Positions 1 through 9,987 are shown, numbered from the stretch's first letter. The stretch is DNA of 37,929 nt from a bacterium (GCA_021160245.1 JAGHCW010000188.1:1-37929); one strand, 5' to 3'. Numbers and translations: made by a program. Notes: generated by a model from the letters alone, not told the origin.

Positions 1-1121
1 CAAGACTTCGCCTCGTTCTGGATTATCTCAATGTAATCCGGATTCTGCTCAATCAGCACGAATCTCCGCTCGAGCTTCGTGGCGGCCTTTCCCACTGTGC
101 CAATACCGGCAAATGGGTCCATAACAACGTCTCCCTGAAAAGAATAGTAGGAAATCACTTTTTCTGCCAACTCAACCGGAAAAACGGCTGGGTGGCGCTT
201 GTCGTGAGCAGGTTTGATATGCCAGACGTTAGTGCGCTCATAATCCCCTTCAATCCGAGAAGCCTTGACCATGTGAGGTTCGGGATGTGCCCGGATGTTC
301 CAGTCTATAAGTTTGTCAGTTTGCTTGCGATAGACAAGAACATATTCAGTGACTGGGACCGGTTTGTATTGAAGCGGATTCCGATCGGCAGCAAATCGCC
401 GCCCTCGGCCTGTTGCCCAGCCGGCCCCCTCTGGCTTTGCCCAAATAATATCGTCAATGAAGTCGTATCCCTCGTCAATAAAAAGCCTATGCATGTCAAA
501 CGGCACAGCGATTCGCTGGGAGGCTTTAGTCCGATTGGCACGCCTAATGAGCACAGGGGACACGTTCATTACGAAGAACCGCCCTTCGGCAAGGACACGA
601 TGACAGTTGTGTATCACCTTGCGGATTTTCAGCAGATACTCTTCATAGCAAATGTAGTCCGTGTATTCTGGCCTGGCGTTGTAGTAAGGTGGGGAAGTGA
701 AGACGAGGTCCGCACTGCCGGCCGGCAGGTCTTGGAGAATCTGCTCGCAGTCGCCTGAGGCGATGGTGTTGCGCATGGACAGAGGCAGCTGGTGGCTATT
801 TGATCTTGTCCGGGCTCGCTCCCTCACCTTTTCACTTCTGCCCAGCAGGCGAGCCTCCAGAACGGAGGCTTCTGTGGATTTGTTTTCGAGAACAAGCGAC
901 GTGCGAGCGTCTATAACAACTTCGCCAACCCGTTCCTGAGTGGCCTGGCTGACCAGCGGCGTGCGCCAAACGTGATAGCGATCATCAACCTCAGGCAGAC
1001 CAAAGCCGACTACTTTCTCCAATTGGGCTTTTTCTAGCCAAAGAACAGCAACCTGCCTGGCCGATTGCACGTCTAGGACAGCGTAATTCCGTTCCTTGGT
1101 GACCTTAGCGCTTCTTTTCAT
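1..1121 (-). CDS. Site-specific DNA methyltransferase (N6-adenine/N4-cytosine type), partial: C-terminus beyond the left edge
   Basis: Manual minus-strand translation from ATG at 1121 ([19 protein letters not shown]...) is open to position 1. It contains [14 protein letters not shown] (motif IV) followed by [14 protein letters not shown] (motif I), an order consistent with a beta-class MTase. Absent from the ORF track because no stop lies in the window. Confidence 0.88.
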   Translation of the reverse strand, partial: MKRSAKVTKERNYAVLDVQSARQVAVLWLEKAQLEKVVGFGLPEVDDRYHVWRTPLVSQATQERVGEVVIDARTSLVLENKSTEASVLEARLLGRSEKVRERARTRSNSHQLPLSMRNTIASGDCEQILQDLPAGSADLVFTSPPYYNARPEYTDYICYEEYLLKIRKVIHNCHRVLAEGRFFVMNVSPVLIRRANRTKASQRIAVPFDMHRLFIDEGYDFIDDIIWAKPEGAGWATGRGRRFAADRNPLQYKPVPVTEYVLVYRKQTDKLIDWNIRAHPEPHMVKASRIEGDYERTNVWHIKPAHDKRHPAVFPVELAEKVISYYSFQGDVVMDPFAGIGTVGKAATKLERRFVLIEQNPDYIEIIQNEAKS

Positions 1122-1254
1122 AATTGCTCATAGCGTTATTATCAACGAGTCACCCAATTGTCTAACACACCCCAATACGCATCTCAATCTCAAGTTCAAG
1201 AACACCCACAATGTAACGCCGCACACACCCAAGAGACTCTAAACAATCAAAGAC

Positions 1255-1923
1255 CTAACCGCGAGCGGCGTGCGATAGATTCTGCACCATATCCCCTACG
1301 GAAGAAGACCCGCGCGCGATGTCAATTATGCCTTCGAGGCGCATCGATTTCCCATGGGCGACAGCACTCGCTTGTGTCAGGACGAAGCATATTGCGCATT
1401 CATCTTCGGCCCAAACGGCCAGCATTGCCGGCGCCTCTTCATGAGTAATCATCTCATCTGCGTAGCCAAGCAATGAGACGATATGGTCTTTGGAGAAGGC
1501 GAGATGGAGAAGAGGCCCCTGAAAGCCGAAATGAGCGGCTGCTTCGGCCAGCGGGGTCGATGGCAGAGTATAGATGAAGAGATTGGCTCGCCCGAGCGTC
1601 CGGCCACAAGCGGCGTAGTCCTTGAAGTAATCGAGATTCGTCCGAAGGGCGCCGGCCTCGTTTATGCCAAGGATCCCTATGTCCTGCTTACTCTTCTTGG
1701 AATAGACAATCCCCGCGTCATGCAAAGCAAGCGCGCAGGCACTGACAACGGCTTTTGAAGCGGCGTCAAATCGCCGAAATCCCGCGACCTTATACCGAAG
1801 CACGGATTCATCCAGCAGTCGCTTTGTCAGCGACCTCGGATCAGCGTAAGGCCATTGCTGTTGCTGCATGACGCAGCCGAATTCATCTCGATTTAGCCAT
1901 CCGACGCCGGTGATGGCGATCAC
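1255..1923 (-). CDS. Beta-ketoacyl-synthase-like N-terminal domain protein (ApeC-like chain length factor)
   Basis: 222 aa, MIAITGVGWLNRDEFG...AASKAVVSACALALHDAG; KS N-terminal fold only, with no nucleophilic Cys in the expected region (GPLLHLAFSKDH). Size and context match the short ketoacyl-synt_2/CLF proteins of APE clusters. Confidence 0.7.
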   Translation of the reverse strand: MIAITGVGWLNRDEFGCVMQQQQWPYADPRSLTKRLLDESVLRYKVAGFRRFDAASKAVVSACALALHDAGIVYSKKSKQDIGILGINEAGALRTNLDYFKDYAACGRTLGRANLFIYTLPSTPLAEAAAHFGFQGPLLHLAFSKDHIVSLLGYADEMITHEEAPAMLAVWAEDECAICFVLTQASAVAHGKSMRLEGIIDIARGSSSVGDMVQNLSHAARG

Positions 1924-1962
1924 ACGTTTGTCGATCTTCTTTCTCCTGAATTAGCAGCGGGC

Positions 1963-2682
1963 TCAGCGGGAATGGGAGGCGCTCAAGTTCTTGAGCTTCT
2001 CACCCGCCGTGTTCGCATAATTATTGAGAAGAATCCTAAAAAGTTTTCGCCAATTGGTGGTGTCGGCCATCTGACACATCGTTGCCGCCGACGCCTCGAG
2101 CACAATCGCCTTGTCGAGGCCCTGCACGCGTATCGTAGTGGCAACCTCAGCTTCCAGAGCCATCATCCAAGGCCCGGGCACAAACCACCCCCAGAACTTG
2201 TCTATCGCCATGTCCATTACGATAGCGTTCGCTTCCGCCTCGCCTTCATTCTGCACAACCGCGTATCCCTCTGCGCGCAAATCATTACTCACTACATCGT
2301 AGATAACCGTCTCAACGGTCTGTCCTTCGGGGAGCAGTATCTCGCCAAGTGCCATGTCGAGATGATTGCGCTTTCTGGCTATGGCTCTTCTCTTTGTATC
2401 TTCCGTTGCCCGCCGCACGCCTCCGAATCCCAGGGATGGCGTGCTTGGTGAGGGGGAATTGTCCTGAAAGTTACGATTGTCCCGAATCGAGCGAATGAGA
2501 ATTTGCTTACCATTTCCATCGCCCGGTTTTAACTTGGGCAGGTCCAATTTCAAATAGCCACGGTAAATCGGACGTCTAACCGTTCCCCACTTTGGTTCAC
2601 ACCCGGCAACACCAAGAGCGCTCATGAGGACGAGCAGTAACGCAAGACCCCTCATCGTAGCTTTCATCATCCTCTTACCCAT
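1963..2682 (-). CDS. Predicted lipoprotein, possibly YajG-like
   Basis: Signal peptide with lipobox LGVAGC; 239 aa; co-directional in the operon. Confidence 0.6.
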   Translation of the reverse strand: MGKRMMKATMRGLALLLVLMSALGVAGCEPKWGTVRRPIYRGYLKLDLPKLKPGDGNGKQILIRSIRDNRNFQDNSPSPSTPSLGFGGVRRATEDTKRRAIARKRNHLDMALGEILLPEGQTVETVIYDVVSNDLRAEGYAVVQNEGEAEANAIVMDMAIDKFWGWFVPGPWMMALEAEVATTIRVQGLDKAIVLEASAATMCQMADTTNWRKLFRILLNNYANTAGEKLKNLSASHSR

Positions 2683-2718
2683 AAATCATGGTTTGCTTAA
2701 TGGTCGCTCACAAGAAAC

Positions 2719-3888
2719 TCACGCTCTCAGAACCAAAGCCCCATTGATGCCTCCGAAGCCGGCGCTTGTTGACAGCGCAACTTCGCCATCTATGCGGCAC
2801 GCCTTATTTGAGACCCAACCCCTCGCGTCATCATCAATGTCCAGAAGACCGATTGTCGGCGGCAAGACACCCTCCTTCAGCGCTCTCAGTGTGATGATCA
2901 CCTCTATAAGGCCGGCCGCGCCCAACGTGTGCCCTATCGCGCCCTTGATTGAGAATGTTGGAACTGATCGTTCGCCGAGGGCCGATTTCAAAGCTCTTAT
3001 CTCCATCGCGTCATTATATACCGTAGCCGTTCCGTGCGCCGAGACACAATCGATCTCGCCTTTGTCTATTCCTGACGATTCCAGCGCCTTTCGAATGGCG
3101 ATCGCAAGACCGCTGCCATCGCGCAATGGGCCGGTCATGTGATGAGCGTCGTTGCTCAATCCCAGGCCCAGAACCTCCCCCAGAACGGGGCGACTCTCGC
3201 GCCTCGCCCGGTCCTCACTCATAACCAGCACAAGACCCGCCGCCTCGCCTAAGGTAAGACCATTGCGGTTCTTGTCAAAGGGACGTGCCATATCGGTGTC
3301 GAGCGCCATCAGCGAGGAGAAGCCGGAGAAGACGAACTCGCTCACGCAATCACACGCAACCACAAGCACGCAATCGCGCTCCATACGGCGGACCATCTCA
3401 GCAGCCCTTCCGACCGCAGCCGTCGAAGACACACATGCGGCCGAGATGACCATGCCCGGCCCATCGGTTCCGAAAAGCCGCATGACTTTTTTTAGCAGCA
3501 GATCGAGCCTGCTATCATCTCTATCTGGGCCGTTGTCTCCGCGGAGGACATGTCGCTCTAAAAGGTCGATCTCACCGACCGTCGTGGCCAGAATAGTAGA
3601 GGCATCTGGAGGGATGAGCGAGGCGCACCGGCGCATGATGGGGGAGAGCATTTGCATCACGAGCGACGAATCTGCATTCGGGTTGAGGTCAGGGGCGATG
3701 GCCGCATTGAGTGTTCTGAACGCGTTTGTGTCGAGCCGCTTGAGTTTCTTTACGGCGGTTTTGCCCGACATCAGACCGTCCCAACAGGCGTCCTCGCCAA
3801 GTCCGTAGGGGGTCATAAGCTCGCAGGTCGTGATGACCGCTCTTATCTCATCCAGTCGAACTCTCCCCTCACCCAGCGCTCGCGGCAC
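2719..3888 (-). CDS. Beta-ketoacyl-ACP synthase (KAS I/II type)
   Basis: SAACVSSTAAVGRA active-site Cys, SAHGTATVYNDAMEI and KGAIGHTLGAAG His motifs. Start uncertain: overlaps the 3' end of the upstream thioesterase. Confidence 0.92.
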   Translation of the reverse strand: MPRALGEGRVRLDEIRAVITTCELMTPYGLGEDACWDGLMSGKTAVKKLKRLDTNAFRTLNAAIAPDLNPNADSSLVMQMLSPIMRRCASLIPPDASTILATTVGEIDLLERHVLRGDNGPDRDDSRLDLLLKKVMRLFGTDGPGMVISAACVSSTAAVGRAAEMVRRMERDCVLVVACDCVSEFVFSGFSSLMALDTDMARPFDKNRNGLTLGEAAGLVLVMSEDRARRESRPVLGEVLGLGLSNDAHHMTGPLRDGSGLAIAIRKALESSGIDKGEIDCVSAHGTATVYNDAMEIRALKSALGERSVPTFSIKGAIGHTLGAAGLIEVIITLRALKEGVLPPTIGLLDIDDDARGWVSNKACRIDGEVALSTSAGFGGINGALVLRA

Positions 3889-4343
3889 TTTAGAAGAATC
3901 TCGGGCGCTGATATATAAAAATCCCTATCCAAGCCGGTAAGCATCTGGACGGTGAATCCCGTCGCGGCGAGACTGTTGTCCAGCCGGCGGACCTCGTATT
4001 CGATGTTTATCCTTGCGCCTTCGCAATAAAATAGCGACGCCACAATGGAGAATTCCTCATCCAGCAGGAGAGGACCGTAGTAGTCAACGTGCAGCTGGAC
4101 AATCGGCGCCCGCACCTTGGCCTTCCTGAAATCCTCGAACGATAGGCCAATGTGCCTGAAGAGCTCGGTGAATCCCTGCTCAAAGTATGATGTATAACGG
4201 CCGAACCAGACGATGCCCATTGCATCAACCTCGCTGAAGCTCGCGCGCCCCTTGACTCTTATGACCAGTGGTTTGGGCGCCCCGGCCTGCTGTTCAAAAT
4301 AACCATTTTGCTTGCGTCTAGCATTCATCTGACTCCAAACCAC
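3843..4343 (-). CDS. Acyl-CoA/ACP thioesterase, 4HBT hotdog family (ApeK-like)
   Basis: FSEVDAMGIVWFGRYTSYFEQGFTELFR motif of YbgC/FadM-type thioesterases. Confidence 0.87.
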   Translation of the reverse strand: MVWSQMNARRKQNGYFEQQAGAPKPLVIRVKGRASFSEVDAMGIVWFGRYTSYFEQGFTELFRHIGLSFEDFRKAKVRAPIVQLHVDYYGPLLLDEEFSIVASLFYCEGARINIEYEVRRLDNSLAATGFTVQMLTGLDRDFYISAPEILLKCRERWVRGEFDWMR

Positions 4344-4719
4344 CCGTTTTGAGAGCGACTCGCAGCCGCAGCTCGCATACGCGCTCGTCGCCGTTTGAGA
4401 TCGACGACCTTACCGCAACTTCATTCACTGTGATCATATTCAAGTTGCACTCAACGAGCAAATCCTGCTCGCTAGTTACGGGCAGAAAGAACTTCGCGGA
4501 GACTATCTCGATGAGCTCAACATCATCCGCAAGTTGGGCCTCGAGCATAGCAATCACAGCTCCCACTTGACAGACGGCAGGCAAAACAGGCCTGCCCGGA
4601 AAATGACCCTGAAAGCCCACAAAATCGTCCGCAAATCGGAAATGAGCGCAGAGCCCTCCGTCCTCGGTAGCCGTGAGGCCGGACATGCTACGAAATATCT
4701 GATATGACATGAGGCTCAT
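4318..4719 (-). CDS. FabZ/FabA-like hotdog dehydratase (ApeI-like)
   Basis: FVGFQGHFPGRPVLPAVCQVGAV, cf. HFPGxPVxPGV of 3-hydroxyacyl-ACP dehydratases. Confidence 0.82.
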   Translation of the reverse strand: MSLMSYQIFRSMSGLTATEDGGLCAHFRFADDFVGFQGHFPGRPVLPAVCQVGAVIAMLEAQLADDVELIEIVSAKFFLPVTSEQDLLVECNLNMITVNEVAVRSSISNGDERVCELRLRVALKTGGLESDEC

Positions 4720-5387
4720 TGGCGAACTTCCTTCAACCGAATGATGAGACTATAGCACCCGCGATGATTCTTGAGCAAGATGCCGTCCGGGTATAGCTTT
4801 CCGTTGCGCCGTGTGTATTCTCGATAGTGGATGGTTCTAACGAGCCGGCCATCCTCGAAACATCGCTTCCTAACAAGCGCCTTGTGTGGCCCCGCGAATA
4901 CGTATTCGAGAGTGCGCGCCTCGTCTTTCGACACAAAGGTCACCCTATTGCGACTCTTCTTCACCTGGGCCGATGTGGGGGGAACGCGGTCGAAATAAAT
5001 CGCCCGAATGTCACCGGCGATATTCTGCGCCCAATTTGGCATACGGGAGAATTGCTCAATTGCGAAGCTTGAGTCTATCGCATCGGCGTTTCCTGCAAGC
5101 TCAAAGAGCTTGAGCCCGACCGGGCTAAGGCCAACTGCTGTGAAGGTCTTTTGCTCATCGTTTACTGCGAGCAGACCTAGGGCCGCATAAGCGCGGAAGC
5201 CGAAGCGAAAGACAATGCTGCAAGTCAGATATTGCTCGTTGTGAAGGTCTTCTGCGAATTGCTCCCTGATGTCAGTAGGGCTATCACCCTTGACCGAGAC
5301 GTATTTGACCCGCTCGAAGGGGACCCTACTGCATCCGGCGAGGCCCAGGAATAGTGTGAACATGGTCAGGGCTATGGCGCGTCGCAT
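4716..5387 (-). CDS. Lipoprotein, DUF3261-like (ApeN-like)
   Basis: Start trimmed to internal ATG at 5387 (MRRAIALTMFTLFLGLAGCSRVPF, lipobox LAGC). Overlaps the next start by ATGA. Family by operon context and size. Confidence 0.65.
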   Translation of the reverse strand: MRRAIALTMFTLFLGLAGCSRVPFERVKYVSVKGDSPTDIREQFAEDLHNEQYLTCSIVFRFGFRAYAALGLLAVNDEQKTFTAVGLSPVGLKLFELAGNADAIDSSFAIEQFSRMPNWAQNIAGDIRAIYFDRVPPTSAQVKKSRNRVTFVSKDEARTLEYVFAGPHKALVRKRCFEDGRLVRTIHYREYTRRNGKLYPDGILLKNHRGCYSLIIRLKEVRQ

Positions 5388-5389
5388 AA

Positions 5390-7840
5390 TCAAGTGCAGG
5401 ATGAGCCTTGGGGCCGTGCCCAAAGCCGATATAGCGAAGGCACGACGAGTATTGATGTGATGTAGCCGGCAAGCACTCCGATCACGAGCGTCTGGCCGAT
5501 GGAAAATAGGAGCGCGTGCTTGGCAAACAGAAGCGCGCCTGCGCCAATTACAGTGGTCAACATGGATATACATATCGCCATCGAGGTTCCTATTCTTAGT
5601 CTATTGTGGCAAGCATAAACCATGAATACTCCGTAATCAATTGAGAGGCCAACCACGACCAGGGCTGCGACGACTCTTGCGGCATTCAAGCGCATCCCGA
5701 AGAGAGGAATCGCTCCAAGGACTATCAAGAGCGACGAGACCACAGGAACCAGCGCGATGGCGGCAAGTTTGACCCTACGCAGCAGCAGAAGCGTCAAGAG
5801 CGGTATTATGACAGCGGCAATTGCGGAGAGATAGAGCAACTCCGAGAAGACTGCGTCGGAAATGGCCTGGGAAAGAGCGCTGCGCGAGACGATGAACGTC
5901 CCGGAATGATGCTCGCTGATTTTCGTGAGCGCCGATACGGATGACTCATCGTCGGGGAAATAAGACAAGACCTGATAGCCCTCGTCTTTTTTTAGCACAA
6001 ACTGGTCCTTAAGACTCTCGAAGAAACTGAGACCTTCTGGCCAATCACTAGAGTTCATCTTGGGGTACATGTCGTCGAAGAACGGAGCGAAAGCGTCCAA
6101 AGAGAAATGATGCTCGCTGCCGTGTTCACGAAGAAGGTCCGCTAACTTGGCCTCCCTGCCGGCTCTCCAGAAATCATTCCACCGGGCAAGATTCCTACCC
6201 CGTGTCCTCTTTGATGGCCAGACGGAGGTGAGTCGCGTGAAGTTCTTCTGCCCTAACTTCCGGGTGGCCTCACCTGACACATCTTCCTCGAGCTGAAGAG
6301 CATCCTCCAGCGTCTTGCCGGAACAGACGAGTATGGCAGGCCTATCTCGCCCGCCCCACACATCATGGAATCGTCTCTCCGCCTCCTTAATCTCAGGCTC
6401 GCTTCCGTCAAACTGATTTACATCGCTGTCGAATTTCACGCCGAGCGTGAAGAAGAGTGCGCCGAGTACGATGATGCCCCAGAGCGCCACGAGCAGATAG
6501 TCGGGGAATGCCCCAGATGGCCGTTCGTCAAATCGAAAGGCGCCGGGGAATCGGCTGCAATCGCCGGCTCGCCAGAATTGGGGAAGAATGAGAAGCGCGC
6601 CCGCGAGGCAGAGGGCGATGCTGATTGTGGCAAACAGAGCCAGATGATGATAGCCGATGACGCTGGAGAATACGAGCGACGCGAATACGCCCAGCGTCGT
6701 CAACGCGCCGATTGTTATGGGTTTGGCGACCGCTCGAATGGAATCTGCCCCAGGGCCTTTCATGCGGACCGCCATATAAGTATGAATCCCGTAATCTGCC
6801 GCAATGCCGATGACCACGGCCCCCATACCCACGGCGACATGCGAGATACTCCCAAGCAGAAAGCTCGAGACGTTGATCGACATGAGAACGGCCACAAGCG
6901 GCATGATGAAGATGGTGATCGCCCTAATATCTTTGAAGACAAAAAGGAACAGGAATAAGAATGCGGCCGAGACGATGATGATCGTCAGCCTGACGTCTCG
7001 TTTGACGACTTCCTCGTTGCTGATCGTGTGCAGATGCGCCGCGATGATATCGGTCGATACGAACTCCGGCAGGGCTTTTAGCTGTTTTCTTAGATATGAA
7101 ATCAATTTCCTTGTGCCGTCCGCATCTGTGAGTGGCACTGGGGTCTCGAGCACAAGCATGGCATGCCTCCCGTCTTTGCTGACGAGATGACCATTCTCGA
7201 TCAGAAGGTCGAATCCCGATGAGGATGATAGAGTCTTCAGCGAGCTCAGGATGCCCGTCTTAACGCCTAGCGGATCGGCCCTGATAAACGGTATCGTGAC
7301 CGCGCTCGCGGGTGTCAACAGCTGCCGGAAGTTCTCTGCCATCTTCTTTTTGACGCCGTCCGGTGTTATCTGCTCGTTTGCCTCTTTCAGGGCTGATTCA
7401 TCCAGGATTTGAGGCGCAAAGCTCAAGAACTCGAGCATCTCTTCCATAATGTTCGCCTCGGACGCAATGCCGATAATCTTCGTGATTTGTGGCGGCTTAA
7501 GCGTCTCAGCAAGAGCATCCACCGATTGAAGCAAGTCGTTTTTTGTGTATTCGGGAGACACAAGTCCGAAGGAGAGCACGACCCGGTCTGAGAGCTTTGA
7601 CTCGCGCAAGAATCTCATGCAGCGGCGAACTTGGTTGTTTTGGGGGATGATCAGGTCAAAGTCGGCATCAAACGAGACGAAGCGAAGGCCGATGAGGGCG
7701 GCGATTACGAGTATAGAAATCGAGACGAGAGTTGACCACCTGCGCCCCCCAATCCAGCCGTATAGCTGTGAAAACCAATCAGGACGGATGTCAGGGGGCA
7801 CGAGGCGGGATTTCCCAAACGGAGGCATCGATCTTTTCAT
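5390..7840 (-). CDS. MMPL/RND-superfamily exporter
   Basis: 816 aa; duplicated TM blocks with VIGIAADYGIHTYMAVRM and VVGLSIDYGVFMVYACHN motifs. Confidence 0.92.
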   Translation of the reverse strand: MKRSMPPFGKSRLVPPDIRPDWFSQLYGWIGGRRWSTLVSISILVIAALIGLRFVSFDADFDLIIPQNNQVRRCMRFLRESKLSDRVVLSFGLVSPEYTKNDLLQSVDALAETLKPPQITKIIGIASEANIMEEMLEFLSFAPQILDESALKEANEQITPDGVKKKMAENFRQLLTPASAVTIPFIRADPLGVKTGILSSLKTLSSSSGFDLLIENGHLVSKDGRHAMLVLETPVPLTDADGTRKLISYLRKQLKALPEFVSTDIIAAHLHTISNEEVVKRDVRLTIIIVSAAFLFLFLFVFKDIRAITIFIMPLVAVLMSINVSSFLLGSISHVAVGMGAVVIGIAADYGIHTYMAVRMKGPGADSIRAVAKPITIGALTTLGVFASLVFSSVIGYHHLALFATISIALCLAGALLILPQFWRAGDCSRFPGAFRFDERPSGAFPDYLLVALWGIIVLGALFFTLGVKFDSDVNQFDGSEPEIKEAERRFHDVWGGRDRPAILVCSGKTLEDALQLEEDVSGEATRKLGQKNFTRLTSVWPSKRTRGRNLARWNDFWRAGREAKLADLLREHGSEHHFSLDAFAPFFDDMYPKMNSSDWPEGLSFFESLKDQFVLKKDEGYQVLSYFPDDESSVSALTKISEHHSGTFIVSRSALSQAISDAVFSELLYLSAIAAVIIPLLTLLLLRRVKLAAIALVPVVSSLLIVLGAIPLFGMRLNAARVVAALVVVGLSIDYGVFMVYACHNRLRIGTSMAICISMLTTVIGAGALLFAKHALLFSIGQTLVIGVLAGYITSILVVPSLYRLWARPQGSSCT

Positions 7841-8513
7841 TTAAGCGCGTATCTGAGAATATGAGCCGCGTGCTGTCGCCGCATTTCTCCTGGATGCGAA
7901 TTTCCTGAATGTACTTCTCATCCGGCCTGAATGAGATCTCAATGCTCTTGATGACTTTTGAGATGACGGAGCTCTTTCTGGGCACGAATTTGAGCACTAC
8001 GGGGCAGCTCTTGATAACGGATACTTCGTATTCGCGGCTGAGCAATAGGTACTCGCCGGATAGCCATTGTTTCATCTGCTCGACGGCCTTCTGCATCGGC
8101 GGGTTTTTTGAGAGCGGCGATTTCGTGGTCTTTTTTGTGTCCTCGTCCCACTGATATAGGACATTGTCCTTGATGATCATTGAGTATCGAAGAGGAGTTT
8201 TGACGTGCCAGGCAAGTTGAGCCGGTCTCTTTACGAACAGGTTGCCCTTCAACACGAGTTCTTGGTCCAAAATGGCCAGGCTCTTTCTCTGGACGAATCC
8301 GCTCTCAAGGGAGGTCAGTGATGACATCGTCTTCTGAAGCCTTTGAAGGACGGCCTCCACGTCGGGACCTATCTGGCCGGACGTGTTAGCTGAGGCTTCG
8401 CCGGCCGAGGCGCTGAAGGCGGCCAGGCACAGAGTAATGATGGATAGCGCGCGGCAGGCCCTCAATGCAAAAGCTCTCCTGCTCTCATCCCGCTCCCTTC
8501 GCATGTTTGCCAT
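7791..8513 (-). CDS. LolA-like outer-membrane lipoprotein carrier/sorting protein
   Basis: Signal peptide; LTSLESGFVQRKSLAILDQELVLKGNLFVKRPAQLAWHVKTPLRYSMIIKDNVLYQWD is typical of LolA-like proteins. Confidence 0.83.
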   Translation of the reverse strand: MANMRRERDESRRAFALRACRALSIITLCLAAFSASAGEASANTSGQIGPDVEAVLQRLQKTMSSLTSLESGFVQRKSLAILDQELVLKGNLFVKRPAQLAWHVKTPLRYSMIIKDNVLYQWDEDTKKTTKSPLSKNPPMQKAVEQMKQWLSGEYLLLSREYEVSVIKSCPVVLKFVPRKSSVISKVIKSIEISFRPDEKYIQEIRIQEKCGDSTRLIFSDTRLNEKIDASVWEIPPRAP

Positions 8514-9987
8514 TTGCGCCTTCGTCCTCCCATATCTTTATCTCGCCCTTAGCGAGCAGTTTCCCATTAAGCGAGACCGTTCCTTCGACGATTCCAAAAC
8601 CGCCATACTTCGCGGTCTCCTTCACCCTGATTTCCAGCACATCCCCGACATTCGCGGTTCCAAGAACCTTGAGATTCTTGACGGCAACTAGGAAACCCTC
8701 TAGCGAATAGCCCGGCGCGGCCATCATTCGGAAGCATTTGTGCGCAGCCTTTGTCTGGGCAATCATCTCGATGAAAACGAGCGCATCCAGCGTCCCATCC
8801 TCGGCGACGAACGGCATGGCCTCCGTGATGGTCACGGTGGCCTTGGCGGTGCGCTCGCCAACCTCGATAAGATGGTCAACGACCCGTATCGGCAGACGGT
8901 GTGGAATGATCCCCTCAATCAAGAGCGGCAGAGCGGTAATCTCGTCTTGTCGTTCTATATTCATCCAGCATAGTGGGTCGGAGGCGAGGTAGTTGCCCGT
9001 CAACTGGTATGCCGCGCCTCGGCAGCCATAGCAGCCGTCCTTTTTCTCGCACGTTCCACAAGGGCCTTGTATTGTGTTGTGATAGTTCTTCAGGTCTCGC
9101 ATGACCTCGCTTGTGCTCAAGATGTCGGCAAGGGCCAGCTGCCTTATGCTGCCAATTGGGATGGTTACGCCGACGCACGGGAAGACGTCACCATGCGAAC
9201 TTACGAGGCAGGAAAAAAGATGCCGCATACATCGGTGCCCGAGTAGTGGGGGCTGAGGGTCCCAGGCGAGGCCGTATTCATTCCGGTCGATTGCGCAAAC
9301 CTCGGAAAAAAGAGCATGGAGCCTCTCTGGCTCAACTTCCAGCCACTGATTGCTATTCGCGTTTCCCTGAGGCGTTATCATCTCGAAGTAGGGGACGATC
9401 TCCTGGTCTCGCAACCACCTCCACATTTTTGGCAGATCGTCGATGTTCTGCTTGCAGATGATAGTGCTGACCGCCAAAACCGCGCTCTTGGAGGGGTAGC
9501 CCGCTTCCTTTAGATTTGCGAATGCTGAGCGGATTATCTTGAATGACCCGGGCCTGCCGGTAAGCGTGTCCTGTGTTTTCTCATCAAATGAGTTCATCTT
9601 CAATATGACCCGAACGTCCAGGTCAATGAGCTCTTTTGCGACTTCGGCCGATAGATTCGTCCCGTTTGTGAACATCTCCACGCAAAGTCCCTCGTTCCTG
9701 ATGAACCTCAGCGTCGGGAGTATCCTGGGGTGGAGCATCGGCTCTCCGCCTAGGATGATAATCCGCTTTGCCCCTAAGTCTTTTGCCTGCCGGATAACAT
9801 CGCGAACTTCCTCGTCCGTGAGCTCATTTACGAGGTCAGACGCCTTTGGGACATAGCAATATGGGCAGTTGAAATCGCAGCGCAAGCTCAGCTCGAGCTC
9901 CATAGATAGAAGCCGCCCCTCTCTGACAGCCTGCTCAATCTGCTCTTGAGACTCGCACCCCGGAACGCTTATGTGGCAGAGCGGCAA
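8485..9987 (-). CDS. Radical SAM/SPASM enzyme fused to C-terminal ApeP/FabZ-like hotdog dehydratase domain
   Basis: N-term CDFNCPYC (CxxxCxxC), GGEPML; SPASM cysteines CVGV...CGTCEKKDGCYGC...DPLC. C-term IIPHRLPIRVVDHLIEVGERTAKATVTI...LVFIEMIAQTKAAHK...GTVSLNGKLLAKGEIKIWE. One uninterrupted 500-aa frame. Confidence 0.87.
   Translation of the reverse strand: MPLCHISVPGCESQEQIEQAVREGRLLSMELELSLRCDFNCPYCYVPKASDLVNELTDEEVRDVIRQAKDLGAKRIIILGGEPMLHPRILPTLRFIRNEGLCVEMFTNGTNLSAEVAKELIDLDVRVILKMNSFDEKTQDTLTGRPGSFKIIRSAFANLKEAGYPSKSAVLAVSTIICKQNIDDLPKMWRWLRDQEIVPYFEMITPQGNANSNQWLEVEPERLHALFSEVCAIDRNEYGLAWDPQPPLLGHRCMRHLFSCLVSSHGDVFPCVGVTIPIGSIRQLALADILSTSEVMRDLKNYHNTIQGPCGTCEKKDGCYGCRGAAYQLTGNYLASDPLCWMNIERQDEITALPLLIEGIIPHRLPIRVVDHLIEVGERTAKATVTITEAMPFVAEDGTLDALVFIEMIAQTKAAHKCFRMMAAPGYSLEGFLVAVKNLKVLGTANVGDVLEIRVKETAKYGGFGIVEGTVSLNGKLLAKGEIKIWEDEGANGKHAKGAG

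Noticed and set aside
192-758. 188-aa plus-strand ORF
   Set aside because: Antisense shadow of the methyltransferase, whose minus-strand frame contains recognisable catalytic motifs.
3152-3808. 218-aa plus-strand ORF
   Set aside because: Antisense to a ketosynthase; Ser/Arg-rich shadow translation.
6365-6958. 197-aa plus-strand ORF
   Set aside because: Antisense to the MMPL exporter; low-complexity charged sequence with no recognisable domain.
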